A stretch of 64,000 bases of DNA from Nitrososphaerota archaeon (GTDB lineage Archaea > Thermoproteota > Nitrososphaeria > Nitrososphaerales > Nitrosopumilaceae). A program made the position numbers and the translations under genes. The stretch lies in NCBI GenBank assembly GCA_026708305.1, contig JAPOVD010000005.1:1-64000 (forward strand). Reading direction: 5' to 3'. Of this stretch, positions 46,604 to 55,412 are shown piece by piece; position 1 is the stretch's first letter; every line of letters starts with the position of its first letter. Below the pieces are notes generated by a model that was not told where the DNA came from, did no database searches, and saw nothing but the letters and a program-made list of their open reading frames with translations.

Positions 46604-48061
46604 TTAATGGATAAAAATTTTATTTGTTAAAAATGATTTGATTTCATTTATTTTTATTCTCTTTTGGCTCATGTCGTCACGTATCCTTATTGTTACAGTT
46701 TGATCTTTTATAGTTTGATAATCAACAGTTATTACAAAAGGAGTGCCAATCTCATCAAGACGTCTGTAACGTCTTCCTACAGTACCAGAATGATCCAAAA
46801 ATGCAATAAAATTTTTTTTCATTTCAGAATATATTACATCTGCTTGTTCTTCTAATCCATCTTTTTTTAATAATGATAAAATGCCTACATGAATGGGAGC
46901 TAGATAAGGTTTCAACATCAAAACTGTTCGTTTATTTATAACATCATTTTTTAAATTATGTTCTAATATAGAATAAAGACTTCTGTCTATACCCATAGAA
47001 ATTTCAAATACATGTGGTGTGATTTTTTCATCATGGTCAATCACAGAATAATTTTCTTTGCTAAATTTAGCATGATTAAGTAAATCATAATTTGTTCTAT
47101 AATTGCAAGATACCAATTCTAACCATCCAATTGTAGTTTCTGCTTCAAAATCAAAAGATGATTCTGAATAAAACGCTTTTTCTTTTTCAGACAACTTACG
47201 AAATCGTGTTTTTGTCATGTCAATACCAGTTTTTGCATAAAATTTTGTTAATAACCCCATATAATAAGCAATTAACATGTTGGGTATGAATTTAGAATCA
47301 ACTGCTTCTTTACACGATATAACATTTGTTTCACCATCTATAGAAATACGAATAAGAGTGTTATCTATTTTTAATAATTTTTGATGAGAATTCAATTCAT
47401 TTGGATTACAAAATATTTCTATCTCAGCTTGATAAAATTCTCTTAATCTCAATATGCTTTGTCTAGGAGCAATTTCATTTCTAAAACTTTTCCCTATTTG
47501 AGCAACTCCGAACGGTAGCTTTCCACGCATGATCTTAAATAACCTTGGAAAATCGACGAATATTGATTGGCATGTTTCTGGACGAAGATACGCAAGTTCG
47601 TTTTCAGGACCAATTCCAATTGAAAACATCATGTTAAATCTAGTAGGTTTTAAAAATTTATTGCTACATTTTGGGCAATGTATGTTATTTTTAGTTATGA
47701 GATCATCATATTTATGTAGTGGTTCGTTCTCGCCTAGATTAATTTTTGTTTTTTCAATTATTAATTTATCAGCTCGAAATGTAGAATTACATTTTTGACA
47801 TTTAATTATTGGATCTGTAAAATTTTTAGCATGTCCGGATGCAATAAAAACTGATTTTGACATGATTTGAGATCCGTCTATTTCCAATATATCATCATGT
47901 CTTATTATTTCACGTCTCCATAATTCAATAAAATTATTTTTAAAATTCACACCAAGTGGTCCATATTCCCAAAATCCAGCTGATTTATCTGGATATATAT
48001 CACAACTTGGGAAATAAAATCCTTTTTTTAGTGCAAAGTTCATTACTGTTTCATAATCCAT
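46604..48061 (-). CDS. glyS: Glycyl-tRNA synthetase
   Basis: 485 residues, single-chain alpha2 class II type. Class II motifs are visible: GFWEYGPLGVNFKNNFIELWRRE, FGVAQIGKSFRNEIAPRQSILRLREFYQAEIEIF, and ISMGIDRSLYSILEHN. The N-terminal zinc insert has CQKCNSTF and CPKCSNKF. The C-terminal anticodon domain ends in TVTIRIRDDMSQKRIKINEI. It charges tRNA-Gly, including the CCC form at 39.9 kb. Confidence 0.96.
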   Translation of the reverse strand: MDYETVMNFALKKGFYFPSCDIYPDKSAGFWEYGPLGVNFKNNFIELWRREIIRHDDILEIDGSQIMSKSVFIASGHAKNFTDPIIKCQKCNSTFRADKLIIEKTKINLGENEPLHKYDDLITKNNIHCPKCSNKFLKPTRFNMMFSIGIGPENELAYLRPETCQSIFVDFPRLFKIMRGKLPFGVAQIGKSFRNEIAPRQSILRLREFYQAEIEIFCNPNELNSHQKLLKIDNTLIRISIDGETNVISCKEAVDSKFIPNMLIAYYMGLLTKFYAKTGIDMTKTRFRKLSEKEKAFYSESSFDFEAETTIGWLELVSCNYRTNYDLLNHAKFSKENYSVIDHDEKITPHVFEISMGIDRSLYSILEHNLKNDVINKRTVLMLKPYLAPIHVGILSLLKKDGLEEQADVIYSEMKKNFIAFLDHSGTVGRRYRRLDEIGTPFVITVDYQTIKDQTVTIRIRDDMSQKRIKINEIKSFLTNKIFIH

Positions 48062-48092
48062 TATATTTAATACAAATTAATAGAATAAATTT

Positions 48093-48950
48093 CTAATCTC
48101 TATATGCAAGTTCTTTTGTTTTTTTAATATTATCTAGATCATTACGTATGCTATCTATTGGAGTTTCTAAAATTATTGGAATTTTGAGTTTATTAACAAA
48201 TTTAATTATGTTACTTAATCCGAATTCACCTATTTGGCCTAAACCAATATGATAATGTCTATCGATATTAGAATTTAGTTTATTTTTAGAATCATTAAGA
48301 TGTAATAATTTGAAATTTTCAATTCCAATATACTGATCAAATTCTTCAAACATTTTTTGAATTCCATGATTGTTTCTTATATCATATCCAGAAGCAAATA
48401 CATGGCATGTGTCTATACAAATTCCAAATTTTTGTTTAGTTAATCGATTGAAAATGGATGCTAGTTGTTTAAAATCATAGCCTAAGGAATTTTTTTGTCC
48501 TGATGAATTTTCTAGAAGCACCATTACATCTTTTTCGTTTACATTTTTCAAGGCATCAACAAGTCTTCTAATCCCTTTTGTCTCACCAGAATCCATGTGG
48601 CTACCTAGATGTGCTACTAAATAATGTATTCCTAATTTTGCACATCTAGAAGCTTCTTGTTTTAATGCATAAATAGATTTTTCATAAATAATGTTGCTTG
48701 GTGAAGCTAAATTAGGCAGATAGGGCATATGAACTATTGTAGAAAATTCATCAATTGCGCTAGACAATAATTTTTGTTTAAATTTTTTTACATTATTATT
48801 ATTTAGTTCTTTTGCATTCCAGCTTCTTGGACTCCTTGTAAATATTTGAAACGCTGAACAATTTTTAGATACAGCATTGTCCACAGAATTATCAATAGAA
48901 CCAGCTATTGAAACATGACATCCAACTTTCAATATGAATAATAAAAACAT
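48093..48950 (-). CDS. nfo: Endonuclease IV (AP endonuclease)
   Basis: 285 residues; the true start may be the TTG giving LKVGCHVSIAGSIDN. It cuts DNA 5' to abasic sites with a three-zinc centre. Motifs: HMPYLPNLASP, VAHLGSHMDSGE, FGICIDTCHVFASGYDI, LLHLNDSKNKL and DRHYHIGLGQIG, together covering the usual His/Asp/Glu ligands. A repair role near the replication genes. Confidence 0.93.
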   Translation of the reverse strand: MFLLFILKVGCHVSIAGSIDNSVDNAVSKNCSAFQIFTRSPRSWNAKELNNNNVKKFKQKLLSSAIDEFSTIVHMPYLPNLASPSNIIYEKSIYALKQEASRCAKLGIHYLVAHLGSHMDSGETKGIRRLVDALKNVNEKDVMVLLENSSGQKNSLGYDFKQLASIFNRLTKQKFGICIDTCHVFASGYDIRNNHGIQKMFEEFDQYIGIENFKLLHLNDSKNKLNSNIDRHYHIGLGQIGEFGLSNIIKFVNKLKIPIILETPIDSIRNDLDNIKKTKELAYRD

Positions 48951-49098
48951 GTCATAAATTAGTATTTACCAAAATAAACCATTTAAATTACATTTTATTA
49001 TGTTTTTTAATTATTAATTAAATTAGTCAAATGTATTCATAAACTCATTAATATTATAAAAAATAAATGTGTATATAAAAATTTTATTTAAAAAAATG

Positions 49099-49740
49099 TT
49101 AGTCTATCTGTTCATCGGTAGACTGAGTAAAGTTATTGGGTACAGATGGGAGTTTGTCGTTGGTTTTTTGTTCTGCCATAACTGCTGCTTCTTGCAATAT
49201 TTTTTCAGTTTCTTCATTGGTAGAATCAGATTCTATATTAAATGATTCATCAGTTAGCGAATCCATCATAAGTCCATTTAATGTTTGTGTCATTGAGTTT
49301 AGTTCTGAATCTGCTTCTGGCATAAATCTTCCAATAGACGTCTTTAATCCTTTCATTGTAGACACAGCAGGAGCTATTGCAACCATTGCGTCACCAAGAT
49401 CATGGATAGTAGTTAATCTTAGTTGAACTTGTTCTAAAGACATACGAGCGTTACTAAGCATTTTTGAGACTTTACGTATTTCAGCTAATTCATTAGATAA
49501 TACTTTACTAGTTATAGAATCATGTCGTTGCATTGAAGTTACAATACGTTGAAAAATATTAGAATCTCTATCTTTAAGTTTTGAAAGCATCAAGTCTATT
49601 TTAGATATCTGTGTTTGTAATTTATTAACAGCATTTTGTATTCTAGGTTTTAGTGCTTGTTGTGGTTTAACAACATCACGTAATTTGCCGGTCATACTTT
49701 GTGTTTCTTGTCGAGTCCAAGTTTTATCAAAATTTGTCAT
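49099..49740 (-). CDS. cdvB: ESCRT-III-like cell division protein CdvB
   Basis: 213 residues. The long helical core (about 15-150; QQALKPRIQNAVNKLQTQIS, ISKIDLMLSKLKDRDSNIF, RKVSKMLSNARMSLEQVQLR) is the Snf7-like ESCRT-III fold of Thaumarchaeota. The tail is acidic and Ser/Thr-rich with a possible MIM-like end. CdvB paralogs make the division ring and constrict the membrane. This one is directly downstream of a Cdc48-type ATPase and not of CdvC. Several paralogs usually exist in a genome. Confidence 0.85.
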   Translation of the reverse strand: MTNFDKTWTRQETQSMTGKLRDVVKPQQALKPRIQNAVNKLQTQISKIDLMLSKLKDRDSNIFQRIVTSMQRHDSITSKVLSNELAEIRKVSKMLSNARMSLEQVQLRLTTIHDLGDAMVAIAPAVSTMKGLKTSIGRFMPEADSELNSMTQTLNGLMMDSLTDESFNIESDSTNEETEKILQEAAVMAEQKTNDKLPSVPNNFTQSTDEQID

Positions 49741-49812
49741 AAATGTGATTAAAAAAATATGTTCTTAATATAAAGTGTATATTAAGATCAACTTTAGATT
49801 AAATTTATCTGA

Positions 49813-51942
49813 CTAGATTTTTAGTTTGTTTTTTTTATTATTATCGATCGTGTTAATAGGGTCAATAAAATCACTTTGAATTAGTTTGATATCATTCACT
49901 ACATTATTTTTATTATTCAAATAACGTTTTAGTGCTAAAATAGCAGCTCTATCGCACACAGAAGATATCTCAGAGCCACTAAATTTTGTAGTTAGTTCTG
50001 CAAGTTTTTTAAAATCTACTTTTTCATCTATAGGTTTTGTTTTCGTGTGTACTCTAAATATATTTTCACGGTCTTGGTAATCAGGTGATGGAACTTCAAT
50101 TATTCTATCAAATCTGCCTGGCCTTAATAATGCCGGATCTATCATATCCAATCTATTAGTTGCACCAATAACCAATACATCATGTAATTCTTCTAAACCA
50201 TCGATCTCAGTCAAAATTTGTGATACAACTTTTTCAGTGACATTAGACCCAGAACTCATACTTCGTTTGGATATTATTGAATCTATTTCATCAAAAAATA
50301 TGATGCAGGGTGAAGCTTGTCTGGCTTTCCTGAATATTTCACGTATTCCCCTCTCTGATTCCCCTACCCATTTTGATAGTAGTTCAGGTCCTTTTATACT
50401 AATGAAATTAGATTGTGTTAAATTTGCTATAGCTTTTGCTAATAATGTTTTTCCAGTTCCTGGTGGTCCATATAGAAGTATTCCTTTTACTTGTCTTGCA
50501 CCAACGTGTTTAAAAGCTTCTTTATGTTTAATTGGTAGTTCTATAATCTCACGTAATTCATTCTTTACTTCTTCTAAGCCACCCACATCATTCCACGATA
50601 CATAAGGTATTTGAATCAATATTTCTCTTAATGCAGATGGTTTAATTTCTTTTAATGCATTATTGAAATCTTCATCATTTATTTTGATCTTCTTTAATAC
50701 TGATGAGGAGATTTTATCTTCATTCATGTTTATTTGTGGTAATATTCTACGCATTGAATTCAAAGCTGCTTCTTTAATTAGCATTTGCAAATCAGCACCT
50801 ACAAAACCATGTGTCTTTTTTGCTATATTTACAAGATCTACTTTATCATCAATTGGAACTCCATGTGTGTGTATATTAATTATTTCATGTCTCTCTTCGT
50901 AGTTAGGAATTCTGATCTCAATTTCTTTATCAAATCTGCCTGGTCTTCTAAGTGCAATATCTATGCTATCTCTTCTATTAGTAGCTGCAATAACAATAAC
51001 TTTACCTCTGTTCTTTATTCCATCCATTAATGACAACATTTGTGAAACCACCCTACGTTCTACTTCTCCTGTTACTTCTTCTCGTTTTGGTGCAATAGAG
51101 TCTATTTCATCAATAAAAATTATTGAAGGTGAATATTCTTCTGCTTTTTTAAATATTTTTCGTAGCCTTTCTTCACTTTCACCATAATATTTACCCATTA
51201 TTTCAGGTCCAGATACGCTTATGAAATATGCATTAGTTTCTCCAGCAACAGCTTTTGCTAATAATGTTTTTCCAGTTCCTGGTGGTCCATATAATAAAAC
51301 ACCTTTTGGTGCAGCAACTCCAACTTTTTCAAATAATTCTGGATGTCTTAATGGCAATTCTATCATTTCTCTAATTTTACGTATTTCTTTTTTTAATCCA
51401 CCTAAATCATCATATGTTATTCTTGAAACAGAAAAATCTGGAGTTTTAAGCATGTGACCTAGTTCGAAATGAGTATCTCCAGAAATTATTACTGGCGATG
51501 AGGGAACAGTATCGGTTATAACTAATTGTAATTTATCACCAAATTGTGTATTTATTACTACAGTATCACCTGTTGCGAATACATGACCGTCGTAAGCATC
51601 AATCATATGTTCTTCAAAGCCCTCTATAGATAGTTTTTCTGTAGAAGATAAAATTATTTTTTTAGCGCTATTAGCTTCTACTATCCGTATTGAAATTTTT
51701 TCTCCAATCCCAGATCCGATATTATAACGAGTAAGGCCATCTATTTTTATTATTGATGTGCCATAATCTTCTTGTGAACCAGACCATAATTTAACGTAAT
51801 TTTTTTTATTACCTATTAATTCAAGTATTTGCCCAGTTACTAAATTATTTTCTTCAACTATTTTTGGATCAATTATTGCTATTCCTTTACCGATATGCCG
51901 CTTTGCAATTTCAGCTATAGTTAAGGTTGTTTTATTTATATT
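49813..51942 (-). CDS. Second Cdc48/VAT-type AAA ATPase, start codon missing or frameshifted
   Basis: The frame encodes about 709 residues: N-domain barrels (INKTTLTIAEIAKRHIGKG, VKLWSGSQEDYGTSIIKIDG), D1 with GPPGTGKT and [10 protein letters not shown], and D2 with GPPGTGKT and DEIDSIISKR. The first ATG in this frame is at 51606, far inside the N-domain, so a start there would lose half of it. Upstream the frame is open to a stop at 51946-51948 with no ATG, GTG or TTG. In another frame, ATG GTG ATG TAA lies at 51941-51952. One base fewer (T at 51943) would fuse this to the main frame as MVMNINKTTLT. So it is a frameshift, a sequencing error, or a rare ATA start at 51939. Confidence 0.85.
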   Translation of the reverse strand, partial: NINKTTLTIAEIAKRHIGKGIAIIDPKIVEENNLVTGQILELIGNKKNYVKLWSGSQEDYGTSIIKIDGLTRYNIGSGIGEKISIRIVEANSAKKIILSSTEKLSIEGFEEHMIDAYDGHVFATGDTVVINTQFGDKLQLVITDTVPSSPVIISGDTHFELGHMLKTPDFSVSRITYDDLGGLKKEIRKIREMIELPLRHPELFEKVGVAAPKGVLLYGPPGTGKTLLAKAVAGETNAYFISVSGPEIMGKYYGESEERLRKIFKKAEEYSPSIIFIDEIDSIAPKREEVTGEVERRVVSQMLSLMDGIKNRGKVIVIAATNRRDSIDIALRRPGRFDKEIEIRIPNYEERHEIINIHTHGVPIDDKVDLVNIAKKTHGFVGADLQMLIKEAALNSMRRILPQINMNEDKISSSVLKKIKINDEDFNNALKEIKPSALREILIQIPYVSWNDVGGLEEVKNELREIIELPIKHKEAFKHVGARQVKGILLYGPPGTGKTLLAKAIANLTQSNFISIKGPELLSKWVGESERGIREIFRKARQASPCIIFFDEIDSIISKRSMSSGSNVTEKVVSQILTEIDGLEELHDVLVIGATNRLDMIDPALLRPGRFDRIIEVPSPDYQDRENIFRVHTKTKPIDEKVDFKKLAELTTKFSGSEISSVCDRAAILALKRYLNNKNNVVNDIKLIQSDFIDPINTIDNNKKNKLKI

Positions 51943-51960
51943 ACATCACCATAAAAAAAA

Positions 51961-52446
51961 TTATTTGATTTCGATTGTTTTGGTTTTTGGTTTTTGTGTT
52001 TTTATCAAATTAAATTTGACTTCAAGTATGCCGTTTGTATATTTAGCAGATCCAGAATTTTTATCTATATTCTCATCTAATTTTGTTTCTATATAATATT
52101 TTTTTTCTCCATGTTCTCCCTTGATTTGTATTTTATCTTCGTCCGTAGTTATTTTGATGTTGCTTTTATCTAATCCTGGCATCTCAGTTACTAATTTCAC
52201 TACATCAGCATTTACTATTTTGTCAATTAATGGTTCTTTAGTTTTTGATGTAAGAAGCGAACCTGGTTTTACATTACCATACTCTCTAATCACTGGTTTA
52301 CCATCAGGACCGATAGTTAATGCGTATCCATAATAATATGGACTCGAATCAATATTTGATTTTTCTTGTTTGAATAACTCATCCACATTTATGAAAGGAT
52401 AAGAAATTTTCTTGAATATTTTATCTATTTCATCATCGAATATCAT
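51961..52446 (-). CDS. hsp20: Hsp20 small heat shock protein
   Basis: 161 residues. N-terminal region with the archaeal YYYGYALTIGPDGKPVIREYGN motif, then the alpha-crystallin domain (about 75-150: VVKLVTEMPGLDKSNIKITTDEDKIQIKGE and YTNGILEVKFNL). It holds unfolding proteins. It is 9-19 bases upstream of the second Cdc48 on the same strand, so the two probably form one stress-linked transcript. Confidence 0.9.
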   Translation of the reverse strand: MIFDDEIDKIFKKISYPFINVDELFKQEKSNIDSSPYYYGYALTIGPDGKPVIREYGNVKPGSLLTSKTKEPLIDKIVNADVVKLVTEMPGLDKSNIKITTDEDKIQIKGEHGEKKYYIETKLDENIDKNSGSAKYTNGILEVKFNLIKTQKPKTKTIEIK

Positions 52447-52506
52447 GTCATATTCACAATTTTTTGTAATGCAAATTACATAATATAAATTTAACTGAAA
52501 TTATAA

Positions 52507-52532
52507 TTATATTATTACATGAGATAATATAA
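52507..52532. promoter_or_regulatory. AT-only inverted repeat between hsp20 and the ACT-like gene
   Basis: Perfect 9-bp arms ttatattat (52507-52515) and ataatataa (52524-52532) around an 8-base spacer. Composition is all A/T, so chance is a real possibility. TATA-like runs for hsp20 are at about 52479-52489. It lies in the promoter region of two divergent genes. Confidence 0.3.
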
Positions 52533-52590
52533 AATTATTTATATTTGCATTTTTTACAAACTATAAATATCATATATGTTAAATTAATAA

Positions 52591-53238
52591 ATGCCAATAC
52601 CAGATGTGGTGAAAGAGATAATAACTCATAATAGATCAATTTATGATTGTATGAAAATGGATGTAATTAATTATACAGCGTTAGCTGTAAAAATACAACC
52701 AGAAGTAGAACGGATCATAGGCAGTCCAGCAAATTTAAACACAATTGTAGTTGCAATAAAACGATATTCTGACTCGTTTGAACAAAAAATAAAAATAAAG
52801 AAAGAAGCAGTATTAAAAAATGTAAGGTTATCTTTAACTGATAAAATAATGGATGTAAAATTTTCTTTGGACGATATAGATAGAAACGAGACTTCTGATA
52901 TAATGAATAAATTTTCTAGAATGAAATCAGATTATGAATTTTTTAGGTTAGCTGATTCACTCATAGTGTTAGCTGAAGATATAGATGATGTTAGAAAGAT
53001 GTTTTCGACATTTCCAAATAATGAAAATTTATTTAATACAGGGTTAGCAAAATTAAAAATAACATTAACAAATAGTGAAAACAGAAGCGATATTACATCT
53101 TACATAACTGAATTACTACATAATAATGGAATAGAAATGAAAAATGCATTTTTTAGTAGCGATAGTATAATAATAGTAATAGATGCAAATGATGCATCTA
53201 GAGCGTATCAAATTTTATATTCTGAGATAAATCGTTAA
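52591..53238 (+). CDS. Hypothetical protein with C-terminal ACT-like domain
   Basis: 215 residues. Residues 1-60 (IITHNRSIYDCMKMDVINYTALAVKIQPEVERI) and a C-terminal alpha/beta region (SYITELLHNNGIEMKNAFFSSDSIIIVIDANDASRAYQIL) follow the ACT pattern: helix, strand, strand, helix. ACT domains bind small ligands, often amino acids. No catalytic domain is attached, so a regulatory role is inferred. Similar ACT-like proteins occur in other archaea. Confidence 0.6.
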   Translation: MPIPDVVKEIITHNRSIYDCMKMDVINYTALAVKIQPEVERIIGSPANLNTIVVAIKRYSDSFEQKIKIKKEAVLKNVRLSLTDKIMDVKFSLDDIDRNETSDIMNKFSRMKSDYEFFRLADSLIVLAEDIDDVRKMFSTFPNNENLFNTGLAKLKITLTNSENRSDITSYITELLHNNGIEMKNAFFSSDSIIIVIDANDASRAYQILYSEINR

Positions 53239-53241
53239 ATA

Positions 53242-53577
53242 TTATATTCCAAGATTTTCAGCTTTTGTTAATTCTAAGTATACTTTATCGCCTACAGATA
53301 AGTTAAGTTCTTTATATTCATGTATATCCAACTTCATAGATGTGATTGCCCCAGAAGAACCTAATGCGCCTCCAGATAACATCTTATTAAGTCCTCTCAT
53401 CATGTCATCCATATTAGAAAAACCAACCATATTAGTTCCAAATGGAGAAGAAAGAGGCTGGTTATTTTCTTTGATATCCTTACTTGATGATAGTGATAGT
53501 ACCACATATGGAGAACCGTCATGAGATGCATCTATACGTACTATGATGTATTCTTTTTTCATAAAAAACATGTTCAT
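53242..53577 (-). CDS. Hypothetical small protein
   Basis: 111 residues (ATG at 53562 is a likely start, giving MKKEYIIVRIDASHDGSP). N- and C-terminal beta segments (EYIIVRIDAS, SVGDKVYLELTKAE) frame a Ser/Gly/Met-rich middle with FGTNMVGFSNMDDMMRGLNKM. It lacks membrane segments and known motifs, and ends 3 bases from the convergent ACT-like gene. Function unknown. Confidence 0.55.
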   Translation of the reverse strand: MNMFFMKKEYIIVRIDASHDGSPYVVLSLSSSKDIKENNQPLSSPFGTNMVGFSNMDDMMRGLNKMLSGGALGSSGAITSMKLDIHEYKELNLSVGDKVYLELTKAENLGI

Positions 53578-53643
53578 ATATGGTTATTTTATTGTATCTT
53601 CAACAATTCATTTTATATAAACAATACAAAAAATATGATATAA

Positions 53644-54117
53644 ATGGATGTTAGTGAAAAAATTCATACACATTTGCTTTCAGTATGGATGGAAGTAAAA
53701 AGATTAGTCATGATAGGTGGTAAAGAGGGAATGTTATTTCTAACAGATAAACATCTAATATTTGTATATAAAACTAAAGCAAAAATAAAATGGTGGCAAT
53801 ATGCTGTAACAAAACAAGTTATTCATATGATGAAGACAAAACAAACAATAGTTAAACATGATGGATATAATGAAGCTAATCTAATAGAAGATTTGAAAGA
53901 TAAAAGAAATATAGAAATTAGATTTAAAGATATTTTAAACATTAAACAAGAAGAAAAAAAATGGGGAAGTGTTTTAAATTTAGTATATATTGTGGGTAAT
54001 AAAGAAAAAAAATGTAGATTTTCTATTGTTCAGGATTGGGTGAAATATCCTTTAAAAGAGCCTACTAAGTATATGAAAGTAGATTGGGAACCGTTTATAA
54101 AAAAAATACGTATGTAA
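53644..54117 (+). CDS. PH-domain-like hypothetical protein
   Basis: 157 residues. The pattern GKEGMLFLTDKHLIFVYKTK, then IEIRFKDILNIKQE and LVYIVG resembles bacterial PH (bPH) or GRAM-like domains, which bind lipids or proteins. It is basic. It lies directly upstream of cbiE by one base, so the two share a transcript. No link to cobalamin is known. Confidence 0.6.
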   Translation: MDVSEKIHTHLLSVWMEVKRLVMIGGKEGMLFLTDKHLIFVYKTKAKIKWWQYAVTKQVIHMMKTKQTIVKHDGYNEANLIEDLKDKRNIEIRFKDILNIKQEEKKWGSVLNLVYIVGNKEKKCRFSIVQDWVKYPLKEPTKYMKVDWEPFIKKIRM

Positions 54118-54118
54118 A

Positions 54119-54835
54119 ATGACTTCCTATTCATCAAAAGTTTTTGCAGTAGGAGTAGGACCTGGAGCTTATGAATATATAACAGATGTTGTACGAAATA
54201 TAATTTTGGAAGCTGATGTCATAATAGGATACAAGTTTACATTGAATACAATAAAATGTCTAATAAAAAATAAAAACGTGCATGTAGTAAATATGAAAAA
54301 TCAGGAAGAAGTGTATAAAAAAATAAAAAACAAAATGAAATATAAGAAAATAGTAGTGCCATTTACAGGTGATGTGAATTTTTCCGAATCAGAAGTTGTA
54401 GATAGACTGATCCAAATATTTAAAAACGTGATACTAATTCCAGGAATTAGTTCTACTCAAGTAGCAGCTGCAAAAGCTCGTATTGCTTTAGATAAAACGA
54501 AAATAATTACCTTTCATATATCAACATCGATAGAAAATAAAAAAATAGAATTACAAAAAGGATTATTGGATGGGTTTAACATAATTATGCTGCCTAGGCC
54601 CTGGCCAACAAAACCTAAAAAACAATTTATGCATTCAGAATTTGCATTATATCTAAAAAAAAACGGATTTAATACATCAAGCATGCAAGTTATTGTATAC
54701 GAGTATCTTACAACTAAAAATGAAAAAATATTTTCAGGTAAAGTTAGCGATTTAGAAAATATGAGTTTTTCTGATTTATCAATAATAGTTATAAAACAAT
54801 CCAAATTAGAATCCTATCACGATATTAAATACTAG
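54119..54835 (+). CDS. cbiE: Cobalt-precorrin-7 C5-methyltransferase
   Basis: 238 residues of the SAM-dependent tetrapyrrole methyltransferase fold. AVGVGPGAYEYITDVVRNIILEADVIIGYKF is the first motif, and VPFTGDVNFSESE, then IPGISSTQVAAAKARI continue the pattern. CbiE methylates C5, with CbiT acting at C15. CbiT is not fused and not in the window. It is 20 kb from the other cobalamin genes. Confidence 0.88.
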   Translation: MTSYSSKVFAVGVGPGAYEYITDVVRNIILEADVIIGYKFTLNTIKCLIKNKNVHVVNMKNQEEVYKKIKNKMKYKKIVVPFTGDVNFSESEVVDRLIQIFKNVILIPGISSTQVAAAKARIALDKTKIITFHISTSIENKKIELQKGLLDGFNIIMLPRPWPTKPKKQFMHSEFALYLKKNGFNTSSMQVIVYEYLTTKNEKIFSGKVSDLENMSFSDLSIIVIKQSKLESYHDIKY

Positions 54836-55349
54836 TATCGTGTAACGATGTTAACATGTAGTCTTCTACAAAACCTCCTAAAAACAATAAAATCGTTGAT
54901 ATTAATATTTCAACAGATGTTGAAATTAAATCTGATTTAATTGAAAGTTTTTTAATAATTTTATGTGTTAATAGAAAACTTCTAGACATTGCTATTGAAT
55001 ATGCAGATAATTCTAACAATCCAAAAGGTGTAAAATATAATAATTTAAGTGGATCTATGGAAGATAATGATGGTTTGATTGATTCTAATGCAGCAAATGC
55101 GTATCCTGTAGACCATGAAGAGAAAAAACCCCAAAGCATACCAAAGCCAGGAATAAACATGGGTAAAGCTATAATAATATTATGAAGAAAAATTCCAACA
55201 GAATTAATTTCTTGTATTATTTTGTTAAAATCTTCAATAAATTTTTCTGCGTCTGTTTTATTTACTTCAGTTTTAGTTCCGGAATAATAAATAATTGTAA
55301 ACAAAAATAGAAAAACAAAAAAAACTAAAATTCTTTTCATATCAATCAT
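54825..55349 (-). CDS. SpoIIM-family membrane protein
   Basis: 174 residues with about five hydrophobic segments. The family pattern is FLHNIIIALPMFIPGFGMLWGFFSSWSTGYAFAAL and FTPFGLLELSAYSIAMSRSF, with conserved His-Asn, Gly and Glu. SpoIIM/DUF95 proteins are common in archaea; their role outside sporulation is not known. It overlaps cbiE by 11 bases at its 3' end. Confidence 0.8.
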   Translation of the reverse strand: MIDMKRILVFFVFLFLFTIIYYSGTKTEVNKTDAEKFIEDFNKIIQEINSVGIFLHNIIIALPMFIPGFGMLWGFFSSWSTGYAFAALESIKPSLSSIDPLKLLYFTPFGLLELSAYSIAMSRSFLLTHKIIKKLSIKSDLISTSVEILISTILLFLGGFVEDYMLTSLHDTSI

Positions 55350-55412
55350 ATTAATTTTAATAATTTAGGAGCTTCGTATAATATATTTATTCAATCAACT
55401 ATTGGATCATAG

